A stretch of 64,000 bases of DNA from an uncultured Bacteroidales bacterium (GTDB lineage: Bacteria; Bacteroidota; Bacteroidia; Bacteroidales; F082). The notes beneath the pieces were generated by a model. It was not told the origin of the DNA and did not search any database. It worked only from the letters and a program-made list of their open reading frames with translations. The stretch's first letter is position 1, and every line of letters begins with the position of its first letter. Shown here piece after piece: positions 45,010 to 52,864 of this stretch. The position numbers and the translations under genes were made by a program. Where the stretch lies: the NCBI GenBank assembly GCA_947303085.1, contig CAMYXP010000001.1, forward strand, positions 643,199 through 707,198, given 5' to 3'.

Positions 45010-45720
45010 ATGGATAGCCGTCCGTTTTTTTTCAAGAAATTCGGTTTGTTTCATCATCGCTCGACTATGAAAATCGGGACAGATGCGATTATTCTCGGGC
45101 GTTGGGTGGAAGTGTCGGAGAATGACGATGTTCTCGACATCGGGACGGGATGCGGATTGCTTCCGCTGATGCTTGCCCAAAAAGGCATAAAAAGTGCTGA
45201 CGCGGTTGAAATCGACGACGAATCTTGTGAAGAAGCGGCGCAAAATTTTGCCAATTCGGCATGGAATTCGCGACTTTCGGCCATAAATGATGACGTGAAA
45301 GACTATGCCGCGAAATGTTCGAAAAAATACGATTTGATAGTGTCGAACCCGCCATTTTACTTCGGCGATAACATCCCGGAGAAGGCTAAAAAAAGTCTGG
45401 CCAGGCATACTAACACATTGAGTTACAAAGATTTGCTTCAATCAGTTAAAAAGATGCTGAAACCCGACGGACGTTTTGCGTTGGTGCTTCCGGCCATCGA
45501 ATCGAAGGCTTTTTTGAAAGAGGCTGAAAATCAAGGTTTTTTTCTAAAAATAGAAATGAAAATAGTTCCTATTGAAGGAAAAGAACCGAATAGAATCAAT
45601 ATGCAACTCGTTGTAAATCAAGTAGATAAAGTTGAAATAGAGACATTTGTTTTGAGAAATCAAGATCATTCATTTACAAAAGATTATAAAGACTTTTTAA
45701 AAGATTATTATTTGGATTGA
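45010..45720 (+). CDS. trmN6: tRNA1(Val) (adenine(37)-N6)-methyltransferase
   Basis: A 236-residue SAM-dependent class I methyltransferase (YfiC/TrmN6) that makes m6A37 in tRNA-Val. Motif I is VLDIGTGCGLLPLMLAQKG, the N6-adenine catalytic motif is NPPFYF, and the beginning FKKFGLFHHRSTMKIGTDAI matches the family. KKMLKPDGRFALVLP is motif X-like. It follows rimM by 4 nt, a tRNA/rRNA maturation pair. The last ~45 residues are lysine- and aspartate-rich and less conserved. Confidence 0.92.
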   Translation: MDSRPFFFKKFGLFHHRSTMKIGTDAIILGRWVEVSENDDVLDIGTGCGLLPLMLAQKGIKSADAVEIDDESCEEAAQNFANSAWNSRLSAINDDVKDYAAKCSKKYDLIVSNPPFYFGDNIPEKAKKSLARHTNTLSYKDLLQSVKKMLKPDGRFALVLPAIESKAFLKEAENQGFFLKIEMKIVPIEGKEPNRINMQLVVNQVDKVEIETFVLRNQDHSFTKDYKDFLKDYYLD

Positions 45721-45729
45721 AAAAAATAG

Positions 45730-45737
45730 TAATTTTG
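45730..45737 (+). promoter_or_regulatory. Bacteroidota -7 box for the SMR-like gene
   Basis: TAATTTTG, 14 nt before the ATG at 45752. Confidence 0.65.
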
Positions 45738-45751
45738 CAAAAAATTATTTT

Positions 45752-46102
45752 ATGTTTAAGTTGATAATCATAGCGATAATACAGTCGGGATTCCTTGCGG
45801 TCGCCCAGTACTTCATGAAACTCGGTGTTGACAGGATAGGAGAGTACAGCACGACTTGGGCTTATTTCAGGAGTTATCTGAACTGGCAGCTCGGTTTGGC
45901 TTTGTTGTTGTATATCATCGCCATGGTGATTTATCTTTATATGTTGAAGAATTTTAAATTGTCGTTGGTTTACCCGCTTACAAGCATCAGTTATATCTTC
46001 ACAATACTTCTGGCTATGTTCCTGCTTGGGGAGGCAGTTCCGATAGTCAGATGGGTGGGTGTGCTCTTTGTGATGCTTGGCGTAGGTTTAATTGCAAGAT
46101 AG
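45752..46102 (+). CDS. Four-TM SMR/EamA-type membrane protein
   Basis: A 116-residue protein with four hydrophobic helices as in small multidrug resistance (SMR) and ArnE/ArnF-type lipid-carrier flippases. FMKLGVDRIG follows helix 1 and YPLTSISYIFTILLAMFLLG lies in helix 3-4 with the GVLFVMLGVGLI end. The membrane-embedded Glu of EmrE-like drug exporters (Glu14) appears replaced by Gln11 in IIQSGFLAVAQ, so proton-coupled drug export is unlikely, and a role in moving an amino-sugar lipid carrier is more plausible. It would work as a dimer, with itself or a partner not seen here. Confidence 0.8.
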   Translation: MFKLIIIAIIQSGFLAVAQYFMKLGVDRIGEYSTTWAYFRSYLNWQLGLALLLYIIAMVIYLYMLKNFKLSLVYPLTSISYIFTILLAMFLLGEAVPIVRWVGVLFVMLGVGLIAR

Positions 46103-46111
46103 TTTATTGAT

Positions 46112-46453
46112 ATGAAAAAAGTATTGTTGTTAAGTGCTTTGGCACTTTCTTTTGTTTTGACTTCATGCACATCGCCATTGGTTGGAACATGGGTGCAGCC
46201 TCAGACAAACTATACCCAGGAGCAGGGCTTTGTCTTGTACAAAAACGGTTCGGCTGAAGATATCAATGTTGATTTTGTGACATATAAATCGTGGGAGAAG
46301 AAAGGCGACCTGCTTATTATTAAAGGTGAGAACACTGGCTCGGTGAAGGGCGATTTCTCTGATACTCTGGTTATCGAAAAAGTCGATGACAAAGAGTTAA
46401 TCCTCTCACAATCAGGATATTCAGTAACTTATAAGAGAAAAATAGAAAAATAA
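46112..46453 (+). CDS. Small lipocalin-like lipoprotein
   Basis: A 113-residue lipoprotein (signal MKKVLLLSALALSFVLTSC, lipobox LTSC, Cys19). The rest is a run of beta strands beginning LVGTWVQP, the usual first strand of lipocalin-like domains, and ending YSVTYKRKIEK. The YKSWEKKGDLLIIKGEN and DTLVIEKVDDKELILSQSG strands are alternating. It should attach to the membrane by lipidation and bind a small ligand; ligand unknown. It lies 10 nt after the SMR-like gene and 10 nt before arcC. Confidence 0.82.
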   Translation: MKKVLLLSALALSFVLTSCTSPLVGTWVQPQTNYTQEQGFVLYKNGSAEDINVDFVTYKSWEKKGDLLIIKGENTGSVKGDFSDTLVIEKVDDKELILSQSGYSVTYKRKIEK

Positions 46454-46463
46454 AAATATAGAC

Positions 46464-47402
46464 ATGAGTAAATTAGTAGTTGTAGCTCTCGGCGGAAACG
46501 CTTTGTTGAGAAGCAATCAAAAAGGAACTTACAAAGAACAGATTGAAAACGTAACAGAGACTTGCGAAGCTTTGATGAGCTTCATCAAGAACGGCGATAA
46601 TCTTATTATCGGTCACGGCAACGGCCCACAGGTAGGCAATGTGATGCTTCAGCACGAGGCTGGCGCCAAGATGTTTGAGGTGCAGCCGATGCCTATGGAT
46701 TTCTGTGTTTCGGAGACACAAGGCTCTATCGGATATATGATTGAGACAGGATTCCGTAAAGTGTTGTCACAGCACGGATACAAACACAATATCGTCACTT
46801 TGGTGACACGTGTTTTGGTAGACGGCAACGACCCGATGTTCAAGAATCCTACCAAGCCGGTCGGTCCATATTATGAGAAGGAAGAGGCTGAAGATTATGC
46901 CGCCGCCACGGGTGCTGTATTCAAAGAAGACCCGAAGGGAAGAGGCTGGCGTAAAGTTGTGGCGTCACCTAAACCGTTGGAAATTAATAACATCGAACTC
47001 GTTAAACAGCTCGCAAGGGGTGGTAATATCGTCGTGACTGTGGGTGGCGGCGGCATCCCTGTCGTTGAAAAAGAAGGCTACTACGTTGGCGTTGAGGCTG
47101 TTATAGACAAAGACCTCGCTTCATCATTGGCAGCAGTGCAGGTGAAGGCTGATGAGTTCTACATCTTGACCGACGTTCCGCAGGCTTACATCAACTTCCG
47201 TAAGGAAAACGAGAAGGCTCTCGGCAGAATCACTGTGGCTGAAGCCAAGAAATACCTCGAAGAAGGTCAGTTTACCGAAGGCTCGATGGCACCGAAGATG
47301 CGTGCTGCTATCAAGTTCGTCGAGGAAACAGGACACGAGGCCGTGATTACAGACGCTGATAGTTTAGGAAACCCGAATGCGGGAACACGTATCGTGAAAT
47401 AA
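46464..47402 (+). CDS. arcC: Carbamate kinase
   Basis: A 312-residue amino-acid-kinase-fold enzyme making ATP from carbamoyl phosphate and ADP, the energy step of arginine or citrulline degradation. Signatures: VVVALGGNALL, IGHGNGPQVGNVMLQHEAG, ETQGSIGYMIETGFRK, PTKPVGPYYEKEEAE, GGNIVVTVGGGGIPVVEKEG, EAVIDKDLASSLAAVQVKAD and GSMAPKMRAAIKFVE. All are intact. No arcA or arcB is in the window, so the carbamoyl-phosphate source is unknown. It precedes the convergent dnaB; an AAGGATAA/TTATCCTT inverted repeat lies between them. Confidence 0.96.
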   Translation: MSKLVVVALGGNALLRSNQKGTYKEQIENVTETCEALMSFIKNGDNLIIGHGNGPQVGNVMLQHEAGAKMFEVQPMPMDFCVSETQGSIGYMIETGFRKVLSQHGYKHNIVTLVTRVLVDGNDPMFKNPTKPVGPYYEKEEAEDYAAATGAVFKEDPKGRGWRKVVASPKPLEINNIELVKQLARGGNIVVTVGGGGIPVVEKEGYYVGVEAVIDKDLASSLAAVQVKADEFYILTDVPQAYINFRKENEKALGRITVAEAKKYLEEGQFTEGSMAPKMRAAIKFVEETGHEAVITDADSLGNPNAGTRIVK

Positions 47403-47425
47403 AGGATAAAAAGGCGCTTATCCTT
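47402..47425. terminator. Inverted repeat between convergent arcC and dnaB
   Basis: AAGGATAA (47402-47409) pairs with TTATCCTT (47418-47425). No convincing T-run on the plus strand; on the minus strand TTTATTTC follows. Confidence 0.4.
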
Positions 47426-47427
47426 AA

Positions 47428-48981
47428 TTAGAATGGGACGTCGTCGTTGTTCATTTTTGACCCGACGCGGCGTTCGTTTCGGTTGTTGAAGTTAGCGTTT
47501 GGAGCAAATTGTGCCGGTTGGTCGTTACCGCCGGCATTATTATTTTCATTGCCGAAACTCTTTGTATAGTCTTGTTCGAGGTCTTCAAAACGCGCATATT
47601 GTCCCACGAAACGCAACTCGACATCGCCGAGCTTGCCGTTACGGTGTTTTGCGATGTTGATGACGGCTTTTCCTTTCGTCGATGAATGGTCTTCGTCTTC
47701 GCTAAGTCCGTAATATTCAGGACGATAGATAAAGATAACCATGTCGGCGTCCTGCTCGATGGCACCCGACTCACGAAGGTCGGAGAGGATAGGTTTTTTT
47801 GATCCTGGACGTGACTCGACGCTACGCGAAAGCTGTGATAGAGCCAAAACCGGGACGTTCAATTCCTTTGCCAGACTCTTCAGTGAACGTGAGATGTTGG
47901 AGATTTCCTGCTCGCGGTTGCCGTTTTTCTCAGTTTTTGCAGTCATAAGTTGCAGATAATCAATGAAAATCATCTGAATGTCGTGCTGCTGTTTGAGACG
48001 GCGGCATTTTGCGCGGAGGTCGAACACTGAAAGCTGAGGCGTGTCGTCGATGAACAGTTTCGCGTTGATGAGAGGCGACACTTTGGTGTTGAGCTGTTGC
48101 CATTCATATTCGGCGAGCTGACCTGAACGCAGTTTGTCGGCGGTCAGAGAGGTTTCTGAAGAGATAAGACGTGTGACGAGCTGCACTGACGACATCTCGA
48201 GTGAGAAGAAAGCAATCGGTTTGTTGAAGTCGACGGCGGCGTTGCGTGCCATGTTGAGCGCGAATGCGGTTTTACCCATACTCGGACGCGCTGCTAGGAT
48301 GATGAGGTCTGACTTCTGCCAACCCTGCGTGATGCGGTCGAGCTCGGTGTAGCCTGAAGGCACGCCGCGTAGGGCGGAGCCGGCGTTTTTAGCCTTCTCG
48401 ATGTCTTCGATGGCGAGTTTCACGAGGTCGGGCATCTGGTCGTAGTTGCGGCGCAGGTTGTTCTCACTGATCTGGAACAGCTTGTTCTCGGCGGTGTCGA
48501 GCAAATCGAACACGTCGGCGGAGTCTTCGTAGGCGTCTTTTATGGTCTCCGAAGAAATCTCGATGAGGCGGCGCTGGATGTATTTCTGCAAGATGATTCT
48601 TGAGTGATACTCAATATTTGCTGATGATACCACGCGGTTGGTGAGCTGTGAGATGTAGTAAGGACCGCCTACAGCTTCGAGGTCGCCAGTCGATTTCAGA
48701 TGGTTGGTGACCGTCAGGATGTCGACAGGCTCCGATTTGGTGAACAAATCCTTGATGGCGGCGAAAATTATCTGATGCGCTTCCTTGTAAAACACCTCCG
48801 GCGACAAGATATCGATGACAGCGTTCACGGCTTCTTTCTCGAGCATGAGCGCACCCAGCACGACCTCTTCCAAGTCGACGGCTTGAGGTGGTATACGTCC
48901 TTGATTATTAAGCACATCCACGCTTGGCGCGGCGGCTTGTGACCTTATAAAACCCGATCTTTTTATGCTTTCATTATTCAT
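47428..48981 (-). CDS. dnaB: Replicative DNA helicase DnaB
   Basis: A 517-residue hexameric replication-fork helicase. The N-terminal domain has GRIPPQAVDLEEVVLGALML; the RecA-like domain has GVPSGYTELDRITQGWQKSD, Walker A AARPSMGKTAFALNMA, IAFFSLEMSSVQLVTRL, Walker B-like IQMIFIDYLQLM and SQLSRSVESRPGSKKPILSD then LRESGAIEQDADMVIFIYRP. Length and motifs are complete. The last ~55 residues (NNNAGGNDQPAQFAPNANFN...) form a Gly/Asn-rich tail found in Bacteroidota DnaB. A TACTTTTG box ends only 4 nt before the ATG at 48981, suggesting a leaderless message, or a coincidental match. Confidence 0.97.
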   Translation of the reverse strand: MNNESIKRSGFIRSQAAAPSVDVLNNQGRIPPQAVDLEEVVLGALMLEKEAVNAVIDILSPEVFYKEAHQIIFAAIKDLFTKSEPVDILTVTNHLKSTGDLEAVGGPYYISQLTNRVVSSANIEYHSRIILQKYIQRRLIEISSETIKDAYEDSADVFDLLDTAENKLFQISENNLRRNYDQMPDLVKLAIEDIEKAKNAGSALRGVPSGYTELDRITQGWQKSDLIILAARPSMGKTAFALNMARNAAVDFNKPIAFFSLEMSSVQLVTRLISSETSLTADKLRSGQLAEYEWQQLNTKVSPLINAKLFIDDTPQLSVFDLRAKCRRLKQQHDIQMIFIDYLQLMTAKTEKNGNREQEISNISRSLKSLAKELNVPVLALSQLSRSVESRPGSKKPILSDLRESGAIEQDADMVIFIYRPEYYGLSEDEDHSSTKGKAVINIAKHRNGKLGDVELRFVGQYARFEDLEQDYTKSFGNENNNAGGNDQPAQFAPNANFNNRNERRVGSKMNNDDVPF

Positions 48982-48985
48982 ACTA

Positions 48986-48993
48986 CAAAAGTA
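48986..48993 (-). promoter_or_regulatory. Possible Bacteroidota -7 box for dnaB
   Basis: TACTTTTG on the minus strand inside the palindrome TACTACAAAAGTAGTA (48981-48996), ending 4 nt before the ATG. Confidence 0.45.
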
Positions 48994-49011
48994 GTATAAA
49001 AGATTTTTTGT

Positions 49012-50292
49012 TTATAAGATGTTGATAACTTTTTTGAAAATGTCACGCAAAGCCTTGTTCTCCTGTTCTAAATCGCTGTCGATCAGCTGCTTGTCGAGGG
49101 CGTTGTCGCTGAAGGCGTTTAAGATGATGCGGCTATGCTCGAAGAGTTGTTTGTCGGGGAAGACGCTCTCGTACACATTTTTCAATGAGAAGTCGTGTTT
49201 TACATTCTCTTGATGAAAATCCGACTGTATCAGCACATCTCTGAAATTCAGGATTTTATAATTTAACTCTTTGGATTCCAATATGTTATAACGTTGTAGA
49301 GAAGCCGTGACGTTCTGAGGTGCGAAGCACACGACGCGTTCAAAGCCAGCGAGTTGCTCGGTGAGGATTGCGAGGCTCTCTTTCCATTTGGAGAGGTCGT
49401 CGAGGCAGTTCCAGTTGTAGATTTTATCGAAGTTTCCGTTGTTTGAGAGTATCGAAAAACCTATGATGAACTCGGTGTAAGGCTTGTCGCCGTCGAAAAG
49501 CGGCACTGCAGGACGGTAAAACAGCAGATTCAGGAATGCTGTGGATTGGCTGCGGTCGCCGATAAGCTCATAAAGTAGTTTGTAATCAACGGAATAGGGC
49601 TTGTCGGCCTCGTTTGGGACGTCTTTCCAGCAATTACCGTGAAACTCACAGCGGTAAGGCGTGTCGCATTGGTTTCCGATAGGAATCTTCGGCGAATGAG
49701 GCTGTTTGATGATATCTTTGAAATGAGCGATGTTTTTAGCAATCACATCCTGATATTGTTCGGCGTATTCTTTAACAGATTGAAACACAAAGAGTTGTGA
49801 TAAATCCAAATCGCCGTTTTTAACATAATCGGCGTTGATATACATCAGTTGGATGTCGGAGAGCGGCACGTTGCAGCCTTTGAGTACGTAGTATTGCAGG
49901 GCGGCGTCTTTCATGTAGGTCGGACTGATGCTGAGGGAGCTTTTCACCTCTATGGCACGCCATTTGTCGCCGTCGCGGACGATTATGTCGAGCATGATGA
50001 GGGTGTCATCGTATTGAAACACAGCTTCATACATCACGTTGACGGCAGGGTTGGAGAGGTTTTGCATCGTTTCAACGACTTTCTTCCCGAACTGCGACGG
50101 GGAGCTTGGTGTCATGTTGATGCCGCCCGGAAACAGCTGCTGGGCGAGGATGCCGACGTCGGTGCCACGTTTAAACTTGGCTCGTTGCTCCATGCTAAGC
50201 TTGTCGCGCAAAAACGGTCGGTTTTTGAACAGATACAAAGCTTTCTCGCATTGCTCGCCTTTGATATATGTCGATTTTGATAATATATGCAT
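49012..50292 (-). CDS. Cas4/RecB-like nuclease with Fe-S cysteines (DUF2779-type)
   Basis: A 426-residue protein. Residues ~100-125 carry the PD-(D/E)xK core: LDIIVRDGDK with Asp102, then AIEVKSSLS with Glu115 and Lys117. Four cysteines, Cys14 (GEQCEKALYL) and Cys209, 215, 221 (CDTPYRCEFHGNC), have the arrangement of the Fe-S cluster of Cas4/AddB-type nucleases. The C-terminal ~170 residues look like a RNase H-like DUF2779 domain (YTEFIIGFSILSNNG, ILTEQLAGFERVVCF). DUF2779 proteins are of unknown role, likely DNA processing. Not linked to CRISPR here. Its ATG at 50292 lies just after the stop of the upstream MATE gene (1-nt gap), so the two are co-transcribed. The start at 50310 lies inside that gene and is not preferred. 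Confidence 0.82.
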   Translation of the reverse strand: MHILSKSTYIKGEQCEKALYLFKNRPFLRDKLSMEQRAKFKRGTDVGILAQQLFPGGINMTPSSPSQFGKKVVETMQNLSNPAVNVMYEAVFQYDDTLIMLDIIVRDGDKWRAIEVKSSLSISPTYMKDAALQYYVLKGCNVPLSDIQLMYINADYVKNGDLDLSQLFVFQSVKEYAEQYQDVIAKNIAHFKDIIKQPHSPKIPIGNQCDTPYRCEFHGNCWKDVPNEADKPYSVDYKLLYELIGDRSQSTAFLNLLFYRPAVPLFDGDKPYTEFIIGFSILSNNGNFDKIYNWNCLDDLSKWKESLAILTEQLAGFERVVCFAPQNVTASLQRYNILESKELNYKILNFRDVLIQSDFHQENVKHDFSLKNVYESVFPDKQLFEHSRIILNAFSDNALDKQLIDSDLEQENKALRDIFKKVINIL

Positions 50293-50293
50293 C

Positions 50294-51601
50294 TTATTGA
50301 TTATTAACAATTTGAAGGATATTTTTCTTTGCGAAAAAAGTCATGGAGATACCACGGGCGAGCATGAAGCCTAGGAAGGCGATCCATAGACCGTGGTTGC
50401 CGTAGACAGGCAATAGCAGATACCAAAGAGGCAGAAAAACCACTATCGACGAGATTATCATGGTGTTGCGGATGGCTTTTGAGGCCGTCGCCCCGATGTA
50501 GATGCCGTCCCAGAGGAAAGCGGCGAAGGTGATGATCGGGATTAGCACCATATATATATAATAAGGTTGTATTTGTTCAATAATAATTGGCTGGTCGGAT
50601 ATCATTTTCACGAAAGGGGTGGGGAAGAAGGCGTAAATGATGGCGAACGGCACGCTGATGTAGACGCCCCATTTGAAAAGATGCATCACTACGCTGCGGA
50701 GGTTGCCTGAATCCTTCGCCCCGATGTATTTCCCAACCAGTGCTTCACCCGCATAGGCGAAACCGTCGGTGAAATAAGAGAAGATGTAGAAGAATTGCAG
50801 GAGTATCATGTTGATACTCAGGATGTTATCGCCAAGTCGAGCCGACTGGTTGGTGAAAAACGCTATTGTGAAAACCAGAAGTATGCTGCGTATCATCAAG
50901 TCGGTATTGACTTTGAAAAAGCGCTTAATCTTATTGATATTCAATAATATATGAATATCGATTTTGATGAGATATTTCTTATATTTTGTGAAAAGGAAAA
51001 TCAGTGCGGTAAGCAGTCCGCAGTATTGGGCTATGACGGTGCCGAGTGCCACGCCGACCACGTCTTGTTTCATCACCACGACGAAGAATATGCTGAAAAC
51101 GATGTTCAACACATTGATTATTATGGCGATAACCATAGGAATCTTGGTGTTTTGCATGCCGATGAACCATCCGTTGAAGCAATAAAGCATCATATTAGCC
51201 GGGGCCGCCCAGATTCTTACGAAGAAATATGAAATAGCCAGGTTTTTCAGGTCATCGCTGCCATCCAGCAGAGCCAGACTGAGTCTGGCTATTGGTTCCT
51301 GTATGCATAATAATAATATGAACGCGAGTATAGCTATTGTCATCGACCTGTAGAGAGAGTAAGAGATCTCAGAAAAATCTGAGGCTCCGAACGATTGTGC
51401 GGTGAATCCGGTGGTGCCTGCGCGCAGGAAGCTGAAAAAGGAGTAGAGTACGCTGAAAATCGTGCCGCCGAGGGCTATGGCTCCGATATAGATCGGAGAG
51501 CTGAGGTGACCCATCAGCATCATGTCGACCAAACCGAGCAACGGGATAGTTATGTTGCTGATAATGTTTGGGATGGCTAATTTTAATATCGAGCGGTTCA
51601 C
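50294..51601 (-). CDS. MATE family efflux transporter (second)
   Basis: A 435-residue membrane protein with 12 hydrophobic segments, like NorM/DinF pumps: IPNIISNITIPLLGLVDMML at the start with GHLSSPIYIGAIALGG, FLRAGTTGFTAQSFGA, and GEALVGKYIGAKDSG in the second half. The frame is open further upstream to 51775, but the only credible promoter (TAttTTTG at 51617-51624) lies inside that extension; a GTG at 51601 placed 15 nt after it gives a protein of usual MATE length, so I choose GTG. Its stop is followed directly by the Cas4-like gene. DinF-type MATE pumps are sometimes linked to DNA damage responses, which would fit the nuclease neighbour, but this is speculation. Confidence 0.88.
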   Translation of the reverse strand: MNRSILKLAIPNIISNITIPLLGLVDMMLMGHLSSPIYIGAIALGGTIFSVLYSFFSFLRAGTTGFTAQSFGASDFSEISYSLYRSMTIAILAFILLLCIQEPIARLSLALLDGSDDLKNLAISYFFVRIWAAPANMMLYCFNGWFIGMQNTKIPMVIAIIINVLNIVFSIFFVVVMKQDVVGVALGTVIAQYCGLLTALIFLFTKYKKYLIKIDIHILLNINKIKRFFKVNTDLMIRSILLVFTIAFFTNQSARLGDNILSINMILLQFFYIFSYFTDGFAYAGEALVGKYIGAKDSGNLRSVVMHLFKWGVYISVPFAIIYAFFPTPFVKMISDQPIIIEQIQPYYIYMVLIPIITFAAFLWDGIYIGATASKAIRNTMIISSIVVFLPLWYLLLPVYGNHGLWIAFLGFMLARGISMTFFAKKNILQIVNNQ

Positions 51602-51616
51602 GTGAAAAATTTTATG

Positions 51617-51624
51617 CAAAAATA
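51617..51624 (-). promoter_or_regulatory. Bacteroidota -7 box for the second MATE gene
   Basis: TATTTTTG on the minus strand, 15 nt before the GTG start at 51601; it decides that start. Confidence 0.6.
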
Positions 51625-51657
51625 AAAAAATATTGTTGGTTGTATTATATTTTTTCG

Positions 51658-51665
51658 TAAATTTG
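51658..51665 (+). promoter_or_regulatory. Possible Bacteroidota -7 box, long leader to the coiled-coil lipoprotein
   Basis: TAAATTTG on the plus strand, ~208 nt before the lipoprotein ATG. A TGTGGAAT/ATTCCACA hairpin (51686-51712) follows. It may produce a leader or a small RNA; the sigma-54-like site is closer to the gene. Confidence 0.4.
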
Positions 51666-51809
51666 CAGTGTTGAAAATGAGGCGGTGTGGAATGTTGTAG
51701 AACGATTCCACATATTTCCACAAGTAAAACAAAAAGGGGCAAAATATGTTGATTTAAAATATTGTTGATTATCAATTAGTTAACAAAATTTTTAAAAAAT
51801 TAAACAGTT

Positions 51810-51825
51810 TGGCACGATTTTGGCA
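51810..51825 (+). promoter_or_regulatory. Sigma-54-like promoter of the coiled-coil lipoprotein gene
   Basis: TGGCACG-ATTT-TGGCA: a perfect -24 half (TGGCACG) with exact 4-nt spacing to a -12 half TGGC (consensus TTGC). Predicted start near 51836, ~37 nt before the ATG. Confidence 0.6.
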
Positions 51826-51872
51826 CAAACAACATTCGTTAGCATAGACTAATTTTAAACTATAACAAAAAA

Positions 51873-52733
51873 ATGAAAAAAGTATTAACATTTGTATCGG
51901 TCGCATTAGTAGCTCTTTTATTAAGCTCATGCGTTGAGAGTTCAAAGAAGTATCAGGCTTTATTGGCAGAGAAGGAATCACTCGCAGTTGAAAATCAGAA
52001 CTTGGAGAATGAATTCAATGCTACAATGGGTATTATCAACGAAGTCGAGAATAACCTCCAGGCAATTCGCGACGCTGAAGGTATCCTTTTAGTAAAGCAG
52101 GAAGGCAGCGAGAGAGATCAGATCGTTTCTGAACTCATCCAGCTCAAGGAAGTCATGGCAACAAACCATGCTCGTTTGGACTCATTGAATGATGTTTTAG
52201 CTAAACAAAACAAGAACAATGCTAACCTCCGCGCTCAGGTGAAGAAACTTCAGGCTCAGCTCAAAGAGAAAGAAGAGATGATTGCCAACCTTCAGGCTCA
52301 GATCGCAGAGAAAGACGGTCAGATTGCTAACTTGAACACACAGGTCGAGAATCTCAACAACGACCTCACCAAGGCTAACGATCAGATCAACAACCTTAAC
52401 AATGCTAACTTAGCTCAGGAGAATGAGTTGAACGCTGTTTACTACATCGGCGCAACAAAGAATGAGCTCAAGTCAAAGGGTGTTATCCTCAGCGCAAAGA
52501 AAGTGTTGAAGAACGGTGTTCCTACAGACGCATTCACAAAGGCTGACAAACGCGAGACAACATCAATCGTTTTCAATACAAAGAAAGCTGTTGTTTTGAC
52601 TAACCACCCAACAGATTCTTACAACCTCGTCAAGGGTACTGACGCTGATGGTAAGAAGATCGTCACAGTTGAAATTACCAATCCAGAGTTATTCTGGAGT
52701 GTAACAAAATATTTGGTTGTTCTAACCAAGTAA
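51873..52733 (+). CDS. Coiled-coil lipoprotein
   Basis: A 286-residue lipoprotein (signal MKKVLTFVSVALVALLLSSC, lipobox LSSC, Cys20). Residues ~25-185 form a long coiled coil rich in Leu, Gln, Asn, with heptad-like runs such as KLQAQLKEKEEMIANLQAQI and IANLNTQVENLNNDL. The C-terminal ~95 residues form a beta domain (IGATKNELKSKGVILSAKKV, SVTKYLVVLTK). The coil could reach about 24 nm, similar to proteins that bridge membranes and wall. Codon use is strongly biased, as in highly expressed genes. A sigma-54-like promoter and a strong terminator (52761-52799) flank it. Function unknown; I suspect an envelope stress or spacer role. Confidence 0.85.
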   Translation: MKKVLTFVSVALVALLLSSCVESSKKYQALLAEKESLAVENQNLENEFNATMGIINEVENNLQAIRDAEGILLVKQEGSERDQIVSELIQLKEVMATNHARLDSLNDVLAKQNKNNANLRAQVKKLQAQLKEKEEMIANLQAQIAEKDGQIANLNTQVENLNNDLTKANDQINNLNNANLAQENELNAVYYIGATKNELKSKGVILSAKKVLKNGVPTDAFTKADKRETTSIVFNTKKAVVLTNHPTDSYNLVKGTDADGKKIVTVEITNPELFWSVTKYLVVLTK

Positions 52734-52760
52734 TTTTTCTGCTCGTTTTCAATATTTACG

Positions 52761-52799
52761 GAAATCCGACGCCGCCTGGCGCCGGATTTCTATTTTTTT
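52761..52799 (+). terminator. Intrinsic terminator of the coiled-coil lipoprotein gene
   Basis: GAAATCCG (52761-52768) pairs with CGGATTTC (52783-52790), the inner GGCGCC adds pairing, and TATTTTTTT follows. Confidence 0.85.
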
Positions 52800-52834
52800 A
52801 TTGTCTTTTTTGTCGCAGATAAAAATAAAATTTC

Positions 52835-52842
52835 TATTTTTG
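52835..52842 (+). promoter_or_regulatory. Bacteroidota -7 box for the NtrC-type gene
   Basis: TATTTTTG, 22 nt before the ATG at 52865. Confidence 0.65.
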
Positions 52843-52864
52843 CAGAACGAGCAGAGAATTTATT

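Noticed and set aside
47741..47959. Short open frames antisense to dnaB
   Set aside because: All lie fully inside dnaB and have no promoter or family motif.
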